NCBI GenBank assembly: GCA_016191815.1
Contig: JACPVI010000082.1
Location: 1-64,000, forward strand
From: Myxococcales bacterium
Lineage (GTDB): Bacteria > Myxococcota > Myxococcia > Myxococcales > Myxococcaceae
Reading direction: 5' to 3'
DNA length: 64,000 bases
Both the position numbers and the translations under genes were made by a program. Under the pieces are notes generated by a model. That model was not told the origin of the DNA. It did not search any database and saw only the letters and a list, made by a program, of their open reading frames with translations. Below, in pieces: positions 33,404-42,350 of this stretch; position 1 is the stretch's first letter, and each line of letters begins with the position of its first letter.

Positions 33404-35149
33404 ATGATTCCACCTACGCGATCGATCGTCGCAGGCCTCCTGGTCATGGCCGGCTCGGGAGGGTGTCTTCACGCGGTGCGCGCCGAGATGGGCGGCGACC
33501 GCGAGGTGGAGGCCGGAGTCGAGGTCCCCTTCGGCGCCGAAGCGGGTCCGGCGCTGTCCTGGGACTTCGGCGACGGCGCCGGGCGCTCGAGCGGGAAGCG
33601 GGTGCTCCACGCCTTCGGCCGCGCCGGGAGGTACACGGTGCGGGCGTACCTCGGGGAGGAGGAGGTCGGACGCGCCGTGGTCAAAGCCGGCCCTCGCCCG
33701 CCGGGCCGCGCCATTCCCTCGCAGGCGGAGGCGGCGCTCTGGCTTCCGCGGATCGCCGGCAACCTCGAGCCCGCGGTGGACTTCCTCGAGCGGGTGGCGG
33801 GGGCGGAGCTGGCCCAGGCCACCCTCGAGCGCTGGCACCTCCCCGCCCTGGCGATGGAGCTGGCGGCGACCGACGCGGCGGCGATCGACACGGAGGAAGG
33901 GCTCGGTCTCTTCCGCCTGCCCGGCTTCGATGGCACGGTGATCCTCCTCGGCGTGGCGGACGGCTCCCGCGCGCTGGAGGCGCTGGTGAAAAGGCTGGAG
34001 GGCCAAGGCGCCGCTGGCCGCCAGGAGCTGGACCGGAGCATCTTGATGCGGACGGCGAACGGCGCGGAGCTGGCGCTCTTCCTCGACCGCGGCTACCTCT
34101 ACGTCGCGGTCCCCGACGAGGGCGGCGAGGGCGAGGACGACTCGCTCGGAGAGGTGATGCGCGCGGTGCGCCAGTCGGCCGCCGAGGGGTTGTCCCGCGT
34201 CGGGGCGATTGCCAAAGCGGGCCCGAAGGTCTCCCCGCAGACCGCCTACCTCTACATCGCCGGGCCCTCGGACGACCAGAGCGCGACCCGGCGACTCGCG
34301 GGGGCTCTCCTTTCGGCGCGGGTCGGCGAGAGGTCGTTGGAGTTGGACGGGGTGGTCGTGTCCGACGCGTCCCTATGGAGCGGCGCTGCCAGCCGCGCCC
34401 CCGCCCTGCTCCGGAGCGCGCCGGAGGGTGCGACGGTGGCGATGGCGCTCTCGGTCCCCGCGGCGGATCTCTATGAATTGTTGGCCGGAAGCCCGGGGAG
34501 CCAAAGGCGAAAGCGGAACGCGATGCAGCTCTCGCAGGCCGGCCTGGACCTGGAGGAGCTGCTCTCGGCGCTCTCCGGCGAGGTGTCGGCGCTGGGGTAT
34601 TTCGACGCGGAGGGCTTCCTCGAAAACTTGGCCGCCGGCAGCCGGACCCCGGAGCCTCGGGGAGGGGTCCTGCTCGCGGCTGGCCTGGCGCGCCAGGACG
34701 TGGCGGAGCGGCTGCTCCCGCTTATTCTGGATCGCTCCGGCGTCCGGTACGACCTGCTCCGCGAGCGCGGCTTCACCCGTCTGCGCACCAAGTTGCGAGG
34801 GTACCAGCTGGAGCTGGTGATCTCCGGCGGGCGGCTTCGCCTGGAGGCGGGAACGGGAGTCGCCGGGCGGGCCGCGGTCGACCTCGGAAAGGAATTGGGA
34901 GCGAAGCTTGGCGGCGGCGCCTTCTCCGCCGGTCACGCCTCGGCCTTTTTGGACCTAGGTCAGCTCCGGCGCGAGCTGGAGCAGCCGCGGCTGATTCCTG
35001 GGGTCGACCCTGAGCGGCTGGTGATGGTCCAAGGTTTCTCCGCGGCCTTCATCGACCACCTCACTCCGATCGATCACCTCTACCTGGATGTCGCGCCCTA
35101 CGCCGCCGGGGCCCGGGTGAGAGGCCGGATCGAGCTGCGCCCGAAGTAA
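33404..35149 (+). CDS. Lipoprotein with PKD domain and unknown C-terminal region
   Basis: The 581-residue protein has a lipoprotein signal (LLVMAGSGGC), a PKD domain at about 30-95 (SWDFGDG, HAFGRAGRYTVRAYL), and a long alpha/beta remainder with repeated segments on aromatic-poor, Leu-rich helices (LERVAGAELAQATLERWHLP; GYFDAEGFLENLAAG). It may be attached to the outer membrane next to the barrel protein encoded 33 bases upstream. No enzyme motif was found. Confidence 0.72.
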   Translation: MIPPTRSIVAGLLVMAGSGGCLHAVRAEMGGDREVEAGVEVPFGAEAGPALSWDFGDGAGRSSGKRVLHAFGRAGRYTVRAYLGEEEVGRAVVKAGPRPPGRAIPSQAEAALWLPRIAGNLEPAVDFLERVAGAELAQATLERWHLPALAMELAATDAAAIDTEEGLGLFRLPGFDGTVILLGVADGSRALEALVKRLEGQGAAGRQELDRSILMRTANGAELALFLDRGYLYVAVPDEGGEGEDDSLGEVMRAVRQSAAEGLSRVGAIAKAGPKVSPQTAYLYIAGPSDDQSATRRLAGALLSARVGERSLELDGVVVSDASLWSGAASRAPALLRSAPEGATVAMALSVPAADLYELLAGSPGSQRRKRNAMQLSQAGLDLEELLSALSGEVSALGYFDAEGFLENLAAGSRTPEPRGGVLLAAGLARQDVAERLLPLILDRSGVRYDLLRERGFTRLRTKLRGYQLELVISGGRLRLEAGTGVAGRAAVDLGKELGAKLGGGAFSAGHASAFLDLGQLRRELEQPRLIPGVDPERLVMVQGFSAAFIDHLTPIDHLYLDVAPYAAGARVRGRIELRPK

Positions 35150-35176
35150 TCCCCTCTCGCGCGGGGCCGCAGAGGA

Positions 35177-35237
35177 TAGGGTGAGGGTGGGAATAAAACC
35201 GGCCCTGGGTGGTCGGCCGGTTGGCCTCCTTCGGCCA
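35177..35237. promoter_or_regulatory. Leader of the DUF697 gene: -10-like hexamer and two hairpins
   Basis: TAGGGT (35177-35182) could be a -10. AACCGGCC (35197-35204) pairs with GGCCGGTT (35215-35222), then TGGCC (35222-35226) with GGCCA (35233-35237). Read on the minus strand the large stem is followed by TTTTATTC, like an intrinsic terminator, though no minus-strand gene ends here. Confidence 0.45.
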
Positions 35238-35253
35238 GGTGGAGGGTGACTCG

Positions 35254-35919
35254 ATGAGCTGGATGGACAGCCTGAATGCCGCGACGAGGGGCGCGAAGAA
35301 AGACTTGCCCCCAAAGGAGCGAGACCGCATCTGCTCGGACGTGGTGATGATGTGCTCGCTCGGATCGGCAGCGGTCACCTACGCGCCCATCCCGCTGACG
35401 GATTTCATCCTGGTGACGCCCATCCAGGCGTCGATGGTGATGGCGGTGGGGAGGGTGTACGGCCGCGAGCTGAACCTCGAGGAGTCCAAGCACATCCTCA
35501 TCGAGCTGGCTTCGGTGTGCGGGTTGAGCCTGCTCGCCCAGAAGGGGTTTGCCACCTTGACCAAGCTGCTCCTCCCCGGGCTGGGCGGGGTGCTGGCGGG
35601 GCCGTATGCCTTCGCGGTCACCTACGGCATGGGCCGGGTGGCGATGAGGTACTTCCGCGACAAGGAGCACTCGCGCGAAACGCTCAAGAAGGCGTTCAAC
35701 GACGCCCTCCGGGAGGGCCGGCGCATCTTCTCTCGCGAGAAGGTGGAAGATTTCCGCGAGAAGAAGGGCCGCGAGGTGTCGGACTTCGCCAAGCGAAACT
35801 CGGGCGAGCCGCGGTCAGCGCCAAGTGGGCGAAAGAAGCCGGGGCGGCGAAGCGGTTCCCGTCGCTCCGCCGCCCCAAGCCGAGCGGCGCGCGCGAGGGG
35901 GGCACGCGCGCTGCTCTAA
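35254..35919 (+). CDS. DUF697 family protein
   Basis: The 221-residue protein starts MSWMDSLNAATRG after GGAGG. Residues 25-150 resemble DUF697, a two-to-three helix membrane-associated domain seen in YcjF-like proteins and beside GTPases: AAVTYAPIPLTDFILVTPIQ, then a hydrophobic segment LLLPGLGGVLAGPYAFAVTYG. The tail of about 60 residues is Lys/Arg-rich and probably disordered. No GTPase partner is nearby. Confidence 0.75.
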   Translation: MSWMDSLNAATRGAKKDLPPKERDRICSDVVMMCSLGSAAVTYAPIPLTDFILVTPIQASMVMAVGRVYGRELNLEESKHILIELASVCGLSLLAQKGFATLTKLLLPGLGGVLAGPYAFAVTYGMGRVAMRYFRDKEHSRETLKKAFNDALREGRRIFSREKVEDFREKKGREVSDFAKRNSGEPRSAPSGRKKPGRRSGSRRSAAPSRAARARGARALL

Positions 35920-36002
35920 CCACCCGGAGCCGTCAACACCCCTCCGCGCCGCTTCTTCCCGGCGAGCCGGGATGGGGTTGGTGATTGGCCGGGGAGTTTG
36001 TG

Positions 36003-36008
36003 TAGTCT
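36003..36008 (+). promoter_or_regulatory. Possible promoter of the Cys-rich lipoprotein gene
   Basis: TAGTCT (36003-36008) with TTGGTG 18 bases upstream (35979-35984) could direct transcription from about 36015, giving a leader of about 64 bases. Confidence 0.3.
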
Positions 36009-36024
36009 GCGGCGGACCCAAGGC

Positions 36025-36057
36025 GGCCCCTCAGGCCGGAAGCGTTCGCGAGGGGCC
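36025..36057 (+). other. Leader hairpin GGCCCCTC/GAGGGGCC
   Basis: Eight-base arms at 36025-36032 and 36050-36057 enclose 17 bases, just before the AAGGAG and ATG of the lipoprotein gene. It may stabilise the mRNA or modulate translation. Confidence 0.4.
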
Positions 36058-36078
36058 TCTCAAGGAGCACCGCGTAAG

Positions 36079-37917
36079 ATGCCGCGCAAACTCTCGCTGA
36101 GTCTGATGAGGCTCGCCCTCGTGGCCTGCGCCACGCTTTCCGCCTGCATCTGCACCCCGCCTCCTCCACCGCCGGACGGAGGGGACTCCGGGGGTGGCGG
36201 CGGAGAGGAAGACGCCGGCGACGCGGACTCGGGCATCGACGCCGGGATCCCCGATGCCGGCCCTCCCCCCTGCCGGATCGACGACGACTGCGCCTTCTAC
36301 GACCAAGGCCTTCGCTGCCAGGAGTCCTCCGGCGAGTGCATTCCTGCCAAGCCGTGCAACGACGACACCAACTGCGACTCCCAGGACCCGGACGACTACT
36401 GCTACCACTACGGAATCCAGTGCCGCTGCGTGAATGAGACCAACGACGCCGGCCTGGCGGGCGTCTGCCGCAGGCGGCGCAACACCTGTGAGGAGTGCAC
36501 CGACGACTCCCAGTGCGGCACCTCGGCGGTGTTCGATCCGCCGGGAAAGTGCCTCCAGCTCCAGGGCGACTCCAGCGGGAAGAAGTACTGCTTCCTCGCG
36601 GCGATCGGCTCCTGCGGCTGCGGGATGGTGAACCGCAACGGCTATTGCATGCCCCAGAAGAACTGCCAGGAGGTGGGCTGCTCCGAGGACGGCGACTGCC
36701 CGGCCGGCTCGGTGTGCAACAAGGCCTCCTGCTTGTGCGAAGCCCGCTGCCGGTGGGACTTCTCGCTCAAGACCGAGGCGCCCCCGGGCTGCCCGCCCGG
36801 GAAGGTGTGCTGGGTGGACCACGCCAATCTGGATCCGAGCTCGCTCTTCTACGGCGCCGGGCGGTGCCGGCCTGCGTGCAACAATGATCAGGAGTGCACC
36901 GAGACCACCTTGAACCCCTTCGGTGGCCCGAAGCTCAAGTGCGCCTCGGAGCAGCTCTCCGGCGGCGGCGCCTCGCCCAAGCGGTGCCGCGCCAACGGCG
37001 AGTGCATGGACAACCTGGAGTGCCCCGACCAGCCGCCGGAATCCATCTACCTGGGCTACTGCGACCGGGGCGCCTTCCAGTGCATGACCGACTGCCGGGT
37101 GGGGCTCGACCCGATGACCGGCCAGCCTTACAAGGACTGCCGCTCCAGCTACAAGTGCGTGACTGCGGATGCGGGCAACGAGTGCGTTCAGCAGACCTGC
37201 CTCGAGCAGGGTGGAGCGCGCATCGCCTGCCGCCGAGGACAGTTCTGCTGCGGCGAGGACAAGAACGCCGACGGCACGCCCGACCCCTGCCCGCCGGTCA
37301 ACCTGCGCGAGCCGGACAACTGCTACGAGGCGCCGAGCCCGCCGTTCTGCCACACCTGCCAGAGCAACGCCGACTGCGCCAACTACACCGCGCCGAGCTG
37401 GCTCACCCCCTGCGCCAACGGCTCGAAGTCGCCGAGTTGCAGCACGCTCCCCAACATGTGCATGTACGCAGGCGACCGCCCCGACGGCACCCAGGGCGTC
37501 AACATCTGCGCGCCCTCCACGTACAACGACACCACCAAGGACTCCTGGGGCGTTCCCAAGGACGCCCGCGGGTGCCCGGCCGGCTACTCGGCGGCGGCCA
37601 TCCGGCCCAAGTTCACCGGCGGGGGAGACCCCGACTTCTGCAAGACGAACGCAGACTGCAGCCTCGGAAATGACGGCGGCATCTGCGACAAGGACACCAC
37701 CGTCACCTTGCAGGACGGTGGCCATCCGCTGGCTTGCCTGTGCACCAAGCCTGGCCAGCTGGCGGAGTGCCCGAACTCGCCCGATGGCGGCATGACCAGC
37801 GTGTGCCGGTTCGGAATCGCGGTGCCCACCGCCTGCCTGAGGTCGGTGGTCTGTCTGCCGTCGCCCGGGTTGGCCTATCGGGACGCGGGGCCGCCCGAGT
37901 ACGGCTGCGGGCTGTAG
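36079..37917 (+). CDS. Large Cys-rich lipoprotein
   Basis: The 612-residue protein has a lipoprotein signal (LVACATLSAC), then a Pro- and Asp/Gly-rich linker and about 60 cysteines spaced in small disulfide-type modules (CRIDDDCAFYDQGLRC, CGCGMVNRNGYC, CSEDGDCPAGSVC). It resembles the numerous myxobacterial dickkopf/EGF-like lipoproteins of unknown function exposed on the cell envelope. An AAGGAG lies 11 bases before ATG 36079. No catalytic motif is visible. Confidence 0.78.
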   Translation: MPRKLSLSLMRLALVACATLSACICTPPPPPPDGGDSGGGGGEEDAGDADSGIDAGIPDAGPPPCRIDDDCAFYDQGLRCQESSGECIPAKPCNDDTNCDSQDPDDYCYHYGIQCRCVNETNDAGLAGVCRRRRNTCEECTDDSQCGTSAVFDPPGKCLQLQGDSSGKKYCFLAAIGSCGCGMVNRNGYCMPQKNCQEVGCSEDGDCPAGSVCNKASCLCEARCRWDFSLKTEAPPGCPPGKVCWVDHANLDPSSLFYGAGRCRPACNNDQECTETTLNPFGGPKLKCASEQLSGGGASPKRCRANGECMDNLECPDQPPESIYLGYCDRGAFQCMTDCRVGLDPMTGQPYKDCRSSYKCVTADAGNECVQQTCLEQGGARIACRRGQFCCGEDKNADGTPDPCPPVNLREPDNCYEAPSPPFCHTCQSNADCANYTAPSWLTPCANGSKSPSCSTLPNMCMYAGDRPDGTQGVNICAPSTYNDTTKDSWGVPKDARGCPAGYSAAAIRPKFTGGGDPDFCKTNADCSLGNDGGICDKDTTVTLQDGGHPLACLCTKPGQLAECPNSPDGGMTSVCRFGIAVPTACLRSVVCLPSPGLAYRDAGPPEYGCGL

Positions 37918-37931
37918 CCGACGTCGCCACT

Positions 37932-37947
37932 CTCCCGCGAGCGGGAG
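37932..37947 (+). terminator. Hairpin CTCCCG-CGAG-CGGGAG after the Cys-rich lipoprotein gene
   Basis: A six-base stem with a four-base loop lies 15 bases after the stop. There is no T tract, so termination is possible but not certain. Confidence 0.4.
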
Positions 37948-37979
37948 CCCTCAGCAGGCCCAGCGAGCACGGTCGCCGG

Positions 37980-38031
37980 CCTCGCGCAGGCTCCGCGAGG
38001 TGGCGGTCAGGCGCCAGCAAGGCTAGTTTTT
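37980..38031 (+). terminator. Stem-loops followed by a T run
   Basis: CCTCGCG/CGCGAGG (37980-37986 / 37994-38000) and TGGCG/CGCCA (38001-38005 / 38012-38016) precede five T residues at 38027-38031. The T run is ten bases from the second stem, so this is a weak terminator candidate. Confidence 0.35.
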
Positions 38032-38038
38032 CGATCCG

Positions 38039-38414
38039 ATGAGCGCCGCCGCACGAACGCGAGCTCCGCCGATGGGAGCGCTGCGCCGGAGGATCGCCGG
38101 GGCCCTCGCTGGCGACCCGGATTTCCAGCTTGCGATCCTGTTCGGCTCGGCGGCCACCGGAAGATTGCGCCCAGACAGCGACATCGACATCGCCCTGGGC
38201 ACGCGGCGAGCGCGGAGCCTGCCCGATCGGCGGCTTCTTCGCCTCCAGGCGGAGTTGAGCCAAGCAGCGGGTCGGGAGGTCCAGCTCGTGCTCCTCTTTG
38301 GAGCTCCGCTCAGCCTGCGGTTCGCGGTGGCGCGTGACGGGAAGCTCCTTTGGGCGCGAGAGAGAGGTGCGCCGGGCCTTCCTGGAACGGGTGGTGGAGG
38401 AAGGAAGTGGTTGA
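38039..38414 (+). pseudogene. Frameshifted MNT-type nucleotidyltransferase (antitoxin)
   Basis: The start encodes a minimal nucleotidyltransferase with FGSAATGRLRPDSDIDIAL, the GS-x-D-x-D metal site of MntA. In the annotated frame the end is unlike the family, but the +1 alternative frame from about 38367 reads EVRRAFLERVVEEGSG and stops at 38414, right where a HEPT partner begins. Adding one GA unit to the GAGAGAGAG tract at 38358-38366 restores a continuous frame. The gene is thus probably inactivated, or switched, by loss of one GA unit. Confidence 0.75.
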
Positions 38415-38490
38415 TACTGCCGTCCTCGCTCGGAAACTGGCGAGTGCCAGAGGACATCTCTCGCGGGCCGAGCAACGCCTGCTGAAAACG
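38407..38490 (+). pseudogene. N-terminal remnant of a HEPT-domain toxin gene
   Basis: A GTG at 38407, overlapping the restored MNT stop, opens VVDTAVLARKLASARGHL, typical of HepT N-termini. Similarity ends within about 25 codons and the rest is missing. It is a truncated partner of the frameshifted MNT gene. Confidence 0.65.
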
Positions 38491-38627
38491 GCCGGCTCTC
38501 CGCCCAGCTCGCCGCCACGTCCGCGCGATGCGGAGTTTCCTGACACAACTGGCGCGCCGGTACGCAGCCCTCGGCAGCCGATCGAAAGCGCTCCGGGGCG
38601 GCCGGAAACGCCGCCGCTCGTGAGCCC

Positions 38628-39114
38628 TCACGCGCCTCGCCGCTCGTCGGCCACCGCGAGGAGCACTCCCGCGAGCACCACCGCTCCACCCGCGACGCGC
38701 AGCGGCCCGGGCACCTCTCCGAGAATGGGCACCGCCAGCGCGGTGGACATCAAGGGTTCTCCCAGGATGCAAGGCCACCGTCGAGAGGAGCACCACCCAC
38801 ACCGGCTGAGTCGTGACCAGCGCCACCGAGCTGGCCACCGTCGTCAGCCGCAAGGAGGCGATCCACGTCCCGAAGTGAAGCGCCAGGGAGAACCCCGCGC
38901 CCACCAGGAGGAGCCGCTCCCGAGCGCGCAGCGCCAGAAGCTCCCTTCGCCGCAGCGCGAGCGCCGCCGCTGCCACCGGAATCGACGCCAGCCCCAGCCG
39001 CCACGCCGCGACCGAGAGGGCCGGCGCCGCAGCAAGCCGGATGAAGATGGCCGCCCAGGAAACCGAGAGAACGCCGAGGAAGAGCCCCCCATAGAGCCGG
39101 CTCCGCGGCGCCAT
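38628..39114 (-). pseudogene. EamA/DMT-family transporter with internal deletion and frameshift
   Basis: From ATG 39114 the first EamA half is intact through SSVALVTTQPVWVVLLSTVAL. A frame change near 38785 then leads into LGEPLMSTALAVPILGEVPG and VVLAGVLLAVADERRGA, the end of a second EamA half, stopping at 38628. The central part, about 130-150 residues, is missing. The product cannot form the usual ten-helix transporter. It is the last gene of the M50-GlpD-Nudix run. Confidence 0.75.
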
Positions 39115-39117
39115 CGC

Positions 39118-40218
39118 TCACTCTCCAAAGACCTGTGGCACGCCGGAGTCCGTCGCCGCGGCTCCCGCATCCGGCGAGGCGGCACCCTCGCCCTCCGAGA
39201 CGGCGCGGCGAACATCCTGCGCCATCACCCACAATAGGAGCCCCAGGAGGAGCAGGAAACCCGCAGTGTGCAGCCAAGCCTCCAGCTTCGGATCCACCCG
39301 GCGGCGGCTCACCAACTCGAGCAGCACGAACACCGACCGGCCGCCATCCAGCGCCGGCACCGGGAGGAGGTTGAACAGCGCCAGCGCCACCGAGATCGCC
39401 ACCAGCACCCGCAGGAAGGCGTCCGCGCCGGTGGACGCCGCCTTTGAAGCCTGCTCGACGATGCCCAGTGGACCGGCCAGCTCCACTCCGGGGCGTCCGC
39501 GCAGGAGTCTCCACAGCAATCGCAACCCGTCGGCCGCCAGCCGATTCACGTGCGCGAACGACTGCGCCGCTCCCTCGCCGAACCCGTGCTCCCGGTAGAC
39601 GTACTGCTGCCGCAGCCCGAGCCGCCCGACACCCGAGGGCTCCGGCCGAGGAGTCATAGCGAGCTGGAAGCGCTCGCCGCCGCGCGAGACGGAGAGCACC
39701 AGCGGGAGCCCCGGGCTGTCGTTCACCCGCTCCACCAGCTCTGACCAGTCGGACAACGGCGCGCCATCGATCGCCTCCACCACGTCCCCCGGCCGGAGCT
39801 GGGCGCGCGCCGCCTCGGAGCCAGGCACCACCGCTCCGATGGTCCTCGGCACCGGCACGTGCGTCCCCGCCCAGAGCAGCGCCGCCATCACCGCCACCGC
39901 GAGCAGATAGTTGGCAAGCGAGCCCGCCAGGAGCACGAGCAGCCGCTGCCACGCCGGCCTCGCGGCGAAGGAGCGCGGATCTTTCCGGTCCAGTCCCTCC
40001 TGGTGCGGGTTCATTCCGTGGATCCGAACGAACCCGCCCAGTGGCAAAGCCCCCAAGGTGTAGTCGGTCTCGCCCCGGCGGATCCGGAAGAGCGCCGGGC
40101 CGAAGCCCACCGAGAAGCGCAGCACCTTGATGCCGAACACCCGCGCGGCGATGAGGTGGCCCAGCTCGTGGAACGCCACCAGGAGCCCGAGCGCGATGAT
40201 GGCGTAGACGTAACGCAT
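39118..40218 (-). CDS. M50 (site-2 protease-like) membrane metalloprotease, single PDZ
   Basis: The 366-residue protein has HELGH (His17-His21) in the first helix, a PDZ domain at about 135-200 (RAQLRPGDVVEAIDGAPLSDW) and NLLPVPALDGGR in the third-to-last region. It is a second, shorter RseP relative in this window besides the protein at 28261. Its tail is Asp/Ala-rich and soluble. It follows glpD by 18 bases on the same strand. Confidence 0.9.
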   Translation of the reverse strand: MRYVYAIIALGLLVAFHELGHLIAARVFGIKVLRFSVGFGPALFRIRRGETDYTLGALPLGGFVRIHGMNPHQEGLDRKDPRSFAARPAWQRLLVLLAGSLANYLLAVAVMAALLWAGTHVPVPRTIGAVVPGSEAARAQLRPGDVVEAIDGAPLSDWSELVERVNDSPGLPLVLSVSRGGERFQLAMTPRPEPSGVGRLGLRQQYVYREHGFGEGAAQSFAHVNRLAADGLRLLWRLLRGRPGVELAGPLGIVEQASKAASTGADAFLRVLVAISVALALFNLLPVPALDGGRSVFVLLELVSRRRVDPKLEAWLHTAGFLLLLGLLLWVMAQDVRRAVSEGEGAASPDAGAAATDSGVPQVFGE

Positions 40219-40236
40219 CGCCCGCAGCTCAGCGCG

Positions 40237-41892
40237 TCACGCGCGGAATCTTCTGGTGTCCGCCACCACCGCCCGGTAGCGCTCCAGCTCCTCGCGGGTT
40301 CGCCCGCCGTCCCACCCGAGCTTCTTCGCCATCCGCTCGGCCACCGCCGTGGCGGCTGCGAGGCCCTGATCGCGGCCGCGCAAGAGCAGCGGCACCCGCC
40401 GCGACAGCACGTCCTCCAGGCTACGGGCCATCTCCGAGTCCACCGCCTCGTCCACCTCCGCCATCAGGTACGGCAGCTCGGGATCGAGCGGCGATCCGCC
40501 GCCGTCCCTCCCCGCCCGCGCCGCCACTCGTTGGGCGCGCACGCCGTAGACGTTGGAGAGGTGCCGCGCGCCCGCCTCGGAGAGGCCGCGAAGCCTCAGC
40601 ATCTCCCTCAGCTCCGACAGCTCCTCCTCGCTGGCGATGCCGTCGGCGCCGGGGAGCCAGCGCTCGGCGGTGGTGCAGGGGGCGCTGCTCCCGAGCTGGC
40701 GGGCCACCGCGTCCACCACCTCGGCGGCAATCCGGCGGTAGGTGGTCAGCTTCCCCCCGGCGATGGTGACGAAGCCCGGCTCTTCGAGGAGGTGGTGCTC
40801 GCGGGAGATGTCCGAGGCGTCCACGTCCGGTGCGCCCGGCGCCAAAAGCGGCCTGAGCCCCGCCCAGGTGGCGAGGACGTCGCCCTCCCCGAGATCCGCC
40901 GCGGGGAAGTAGTGGTTGGCCGTCTCCAACAGGTATTGCACGTCGTCGGAAGTGGCGAACACCTGCTCCGGCGTCCCCTCGTGGAAAGTGTCGGTGGTGC
41001 CCAGCACCGTCCTCTGGCCCCAGGGAATCCCGAACATCACCCGGTGATCTCTCCGCGCCAGCATCACCACCGCGTGCCGGAGCGGAAGCCGCGCCGCGTC
41101 CAGCACCACGTGGACGCCCTTGGTGGGCTTGAGCAGCCGGGAGCCGCCGGCGAGCGCCCGCAGCTGGTCGGTCCACGGGCCGGTGGCGTTCACCACCACC
41201 TTCGCGCGCACCGAGGCGGGCGAGCGCCGGCTGGCCGGATCGAGATCGGCGACCTCCGCGCCGGCTACCCGGCCGGTGCCGTCCCTCACCAGCTTCTCCA
41301 AGCGGGCGTAGTTCACCACCACCGTGCCCAGCGCCTTGGCGTCGAGGGCGTTCTCCAGGGTGAGCCGCCCGTCGTCGGTGAGGCAGTCGTAGTAGACGAT
41401 GGCGCCCTTCAACGCCTCGGTGCGCAGCCCCGGCTCCAGCTCGAGCACCTTGGGGCCGCGGTAGGTGCGGTGCAGCTTGAAGGACTTGAAGCCCGCCATC
41501 GCGTCGTACACCCACAGCCCCACGTCCAGCTTGAGCAGGCCTGGCCGGGACTCCTTGTAGGCGGGGACCAAGAAGGGCAACGGCTGCACCAGGTGCCGAG
41601 CCAGCCGCATCAGGAGCGCCCGCTCGTTGGTGCCTTCGAAGACCAGGCGGAACTGCGCGTGCTCGAGGTAGCGGAGCCCGCCGTGGATCAGCTTGGAGGA
41701 CTTGGAGGAGGTCCCGGAGGCGAAGTCCGCTTTCTCCACCAGCGCCACCTTGAAGCCGCGGAGCGCCGCGTCGCGGGCCACTCCGCAGCCGGTGATGCCG
41801 CCTCCGATGACGAGCAGGTCGAACTGGGTGGCGCCGAGGGCGGAGAACGCCCGGTCGCGCTCCAGATCGGGCTTCGGGTCCTGGGTTTCCAC
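40237..41892 (-). CDS. glpD: FAD-dependent glycerol-3-phosphate dehydrogenase
   Basis: The aerobic enzyme oxidises sn-glycerol 3-phosphate to dihydroxyacetone phosphate at the membrane and feeds quinones. The 551-residue protein has LLVIGGGITGCGVARDAALRG (FAD), SSKLIHGGLRYLE, GPWTDQLRALAGG and GVHVVLDAARLPLRHAV. A C-terminal extension of about 130 residues matches the DAO_C domain. The start is GTG 41892. The upstream Nudix gene ends one base away, so the two are probably co-transcribed. Confidence 0.93.
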   Translation of the reverse strand: METQDPKPDLERDRAFSALGATQFDLLVIGGGITGCGVARDAALRGFKVALVEKADFASGTSSKSSKLIHGGLRYLEHAQFRLVFEGTNERALLMRLARHLVQPLPFLVPAYKESRPGLLKLDVGLWVYDAMAGFKSFKLHRTYRGPKVLELEPGLRTEALKGAIVYYDCLTDDGRLTLENALDAKALGTVVVNYARLEKLVRDGTGRVAGAEVADLDPASRRSPASVRAKVVVNATGPWTDQLRALAGGSRLLKPTKGVHVVLDAARLPLRHAVVMLARRDHRVMFGIPWGQRTVLGTTDTFHEGTPEQVFATSDDVQYLLETANHYFPAADLGEGDVLATWAGLRPLLAPGAPDVDASDISREHHLLEEPGFVTIAGGKLTTYRRIAAEVVDAVARQLGSSAPCTTAERWLPGADGIASEEELSELREMLRLRGLSEAGARHLSNVYGVRAQRVAARAGRDGGGSPLDPELPYLMAEVDEAVDSEMARSLEDVLSRRVPLLLRGRDQGLAAATAVAERMAKKLGWDGGRTREELERYRAVVADTRRFRA

Positions 41893-41893
41893 G

Positions 41894-42316
41894 TCAGATC
41901 TTTCGCCGCTTCCCGGTGCGCTTGTAGGTGAGGTAGTCGGAGAGGATGGTGGAGTGGTCGAAGCACAGCTCCTTTGGAATCTCTCCCAGGGGAAAGGCCC
42001 GGGCCTCGGCGGCGTCGTCGGCGCCCTTGGGGGTGCCCTCGGCCCAGCCGATGTACACCGTGGAGATGGTGTGCTGGCGCGGATCGCGCGTTGGGTCCGA
42101 GTAGGTGAAGAACTGCTCGGTCAGGTCGACCGAGAGCCCGGTCTCTTCTCGCACCTCGCGGACGCAGGCGTCGTGGAGCGCCTCTCCCTCGTCCACGAAG
42201 CCGCCCGGGAGCGCCCAGCCCAAGGGCTCCCTCTTTCGCTTCACGAGGACGATGCGGTCTCCCGGCAGCTCGACGATGCAGTCCACCGTGGGGGTGGGGT
42301 TCTTGAACTGGGGCAT
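41894..42316 (-). CDS. Nudix hydrolase, ADP-ribose pyrophosphatase type
   Basis: The 140-residue protein has a complete Nudix box, [18 protein letters not shown] then REETGL, and the downstream [20 protein letters not shown] found in ADP-ribose pyrophosphatase-like members. It would hydrolyse a nucleoside diphosphate linked to another moiety. TTATCG on the minus strand ends seven bases before ATG 42316. It is divergent from the lipoprotein gene, 46 bases apart. Confidence 0.9.
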   Translation of the reverse strand: MPQFKNPTPTVDCIVELPGDRIVLVKRKREPLGWALPGGFVDEGEALHDACVREVREETGLSVDLTEQFFTYSDPTRDPRQHTISTVYIGWAEGTPKGADDAAEARAFPLGEIPKELCFDHSTILSDYLTYKRTGKRRKI

Positions 42317-42350
42317 CGCGCAACCGATAACTCAAAGGCGGCGAAGCGTC

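Noticed and set aside
38528-38623. 31-codon plus-strand ORF with a very basic product
   Set aside because: It lies in a decayed region, has no ribosome-binding site or -10, and shows no recognisable motif.
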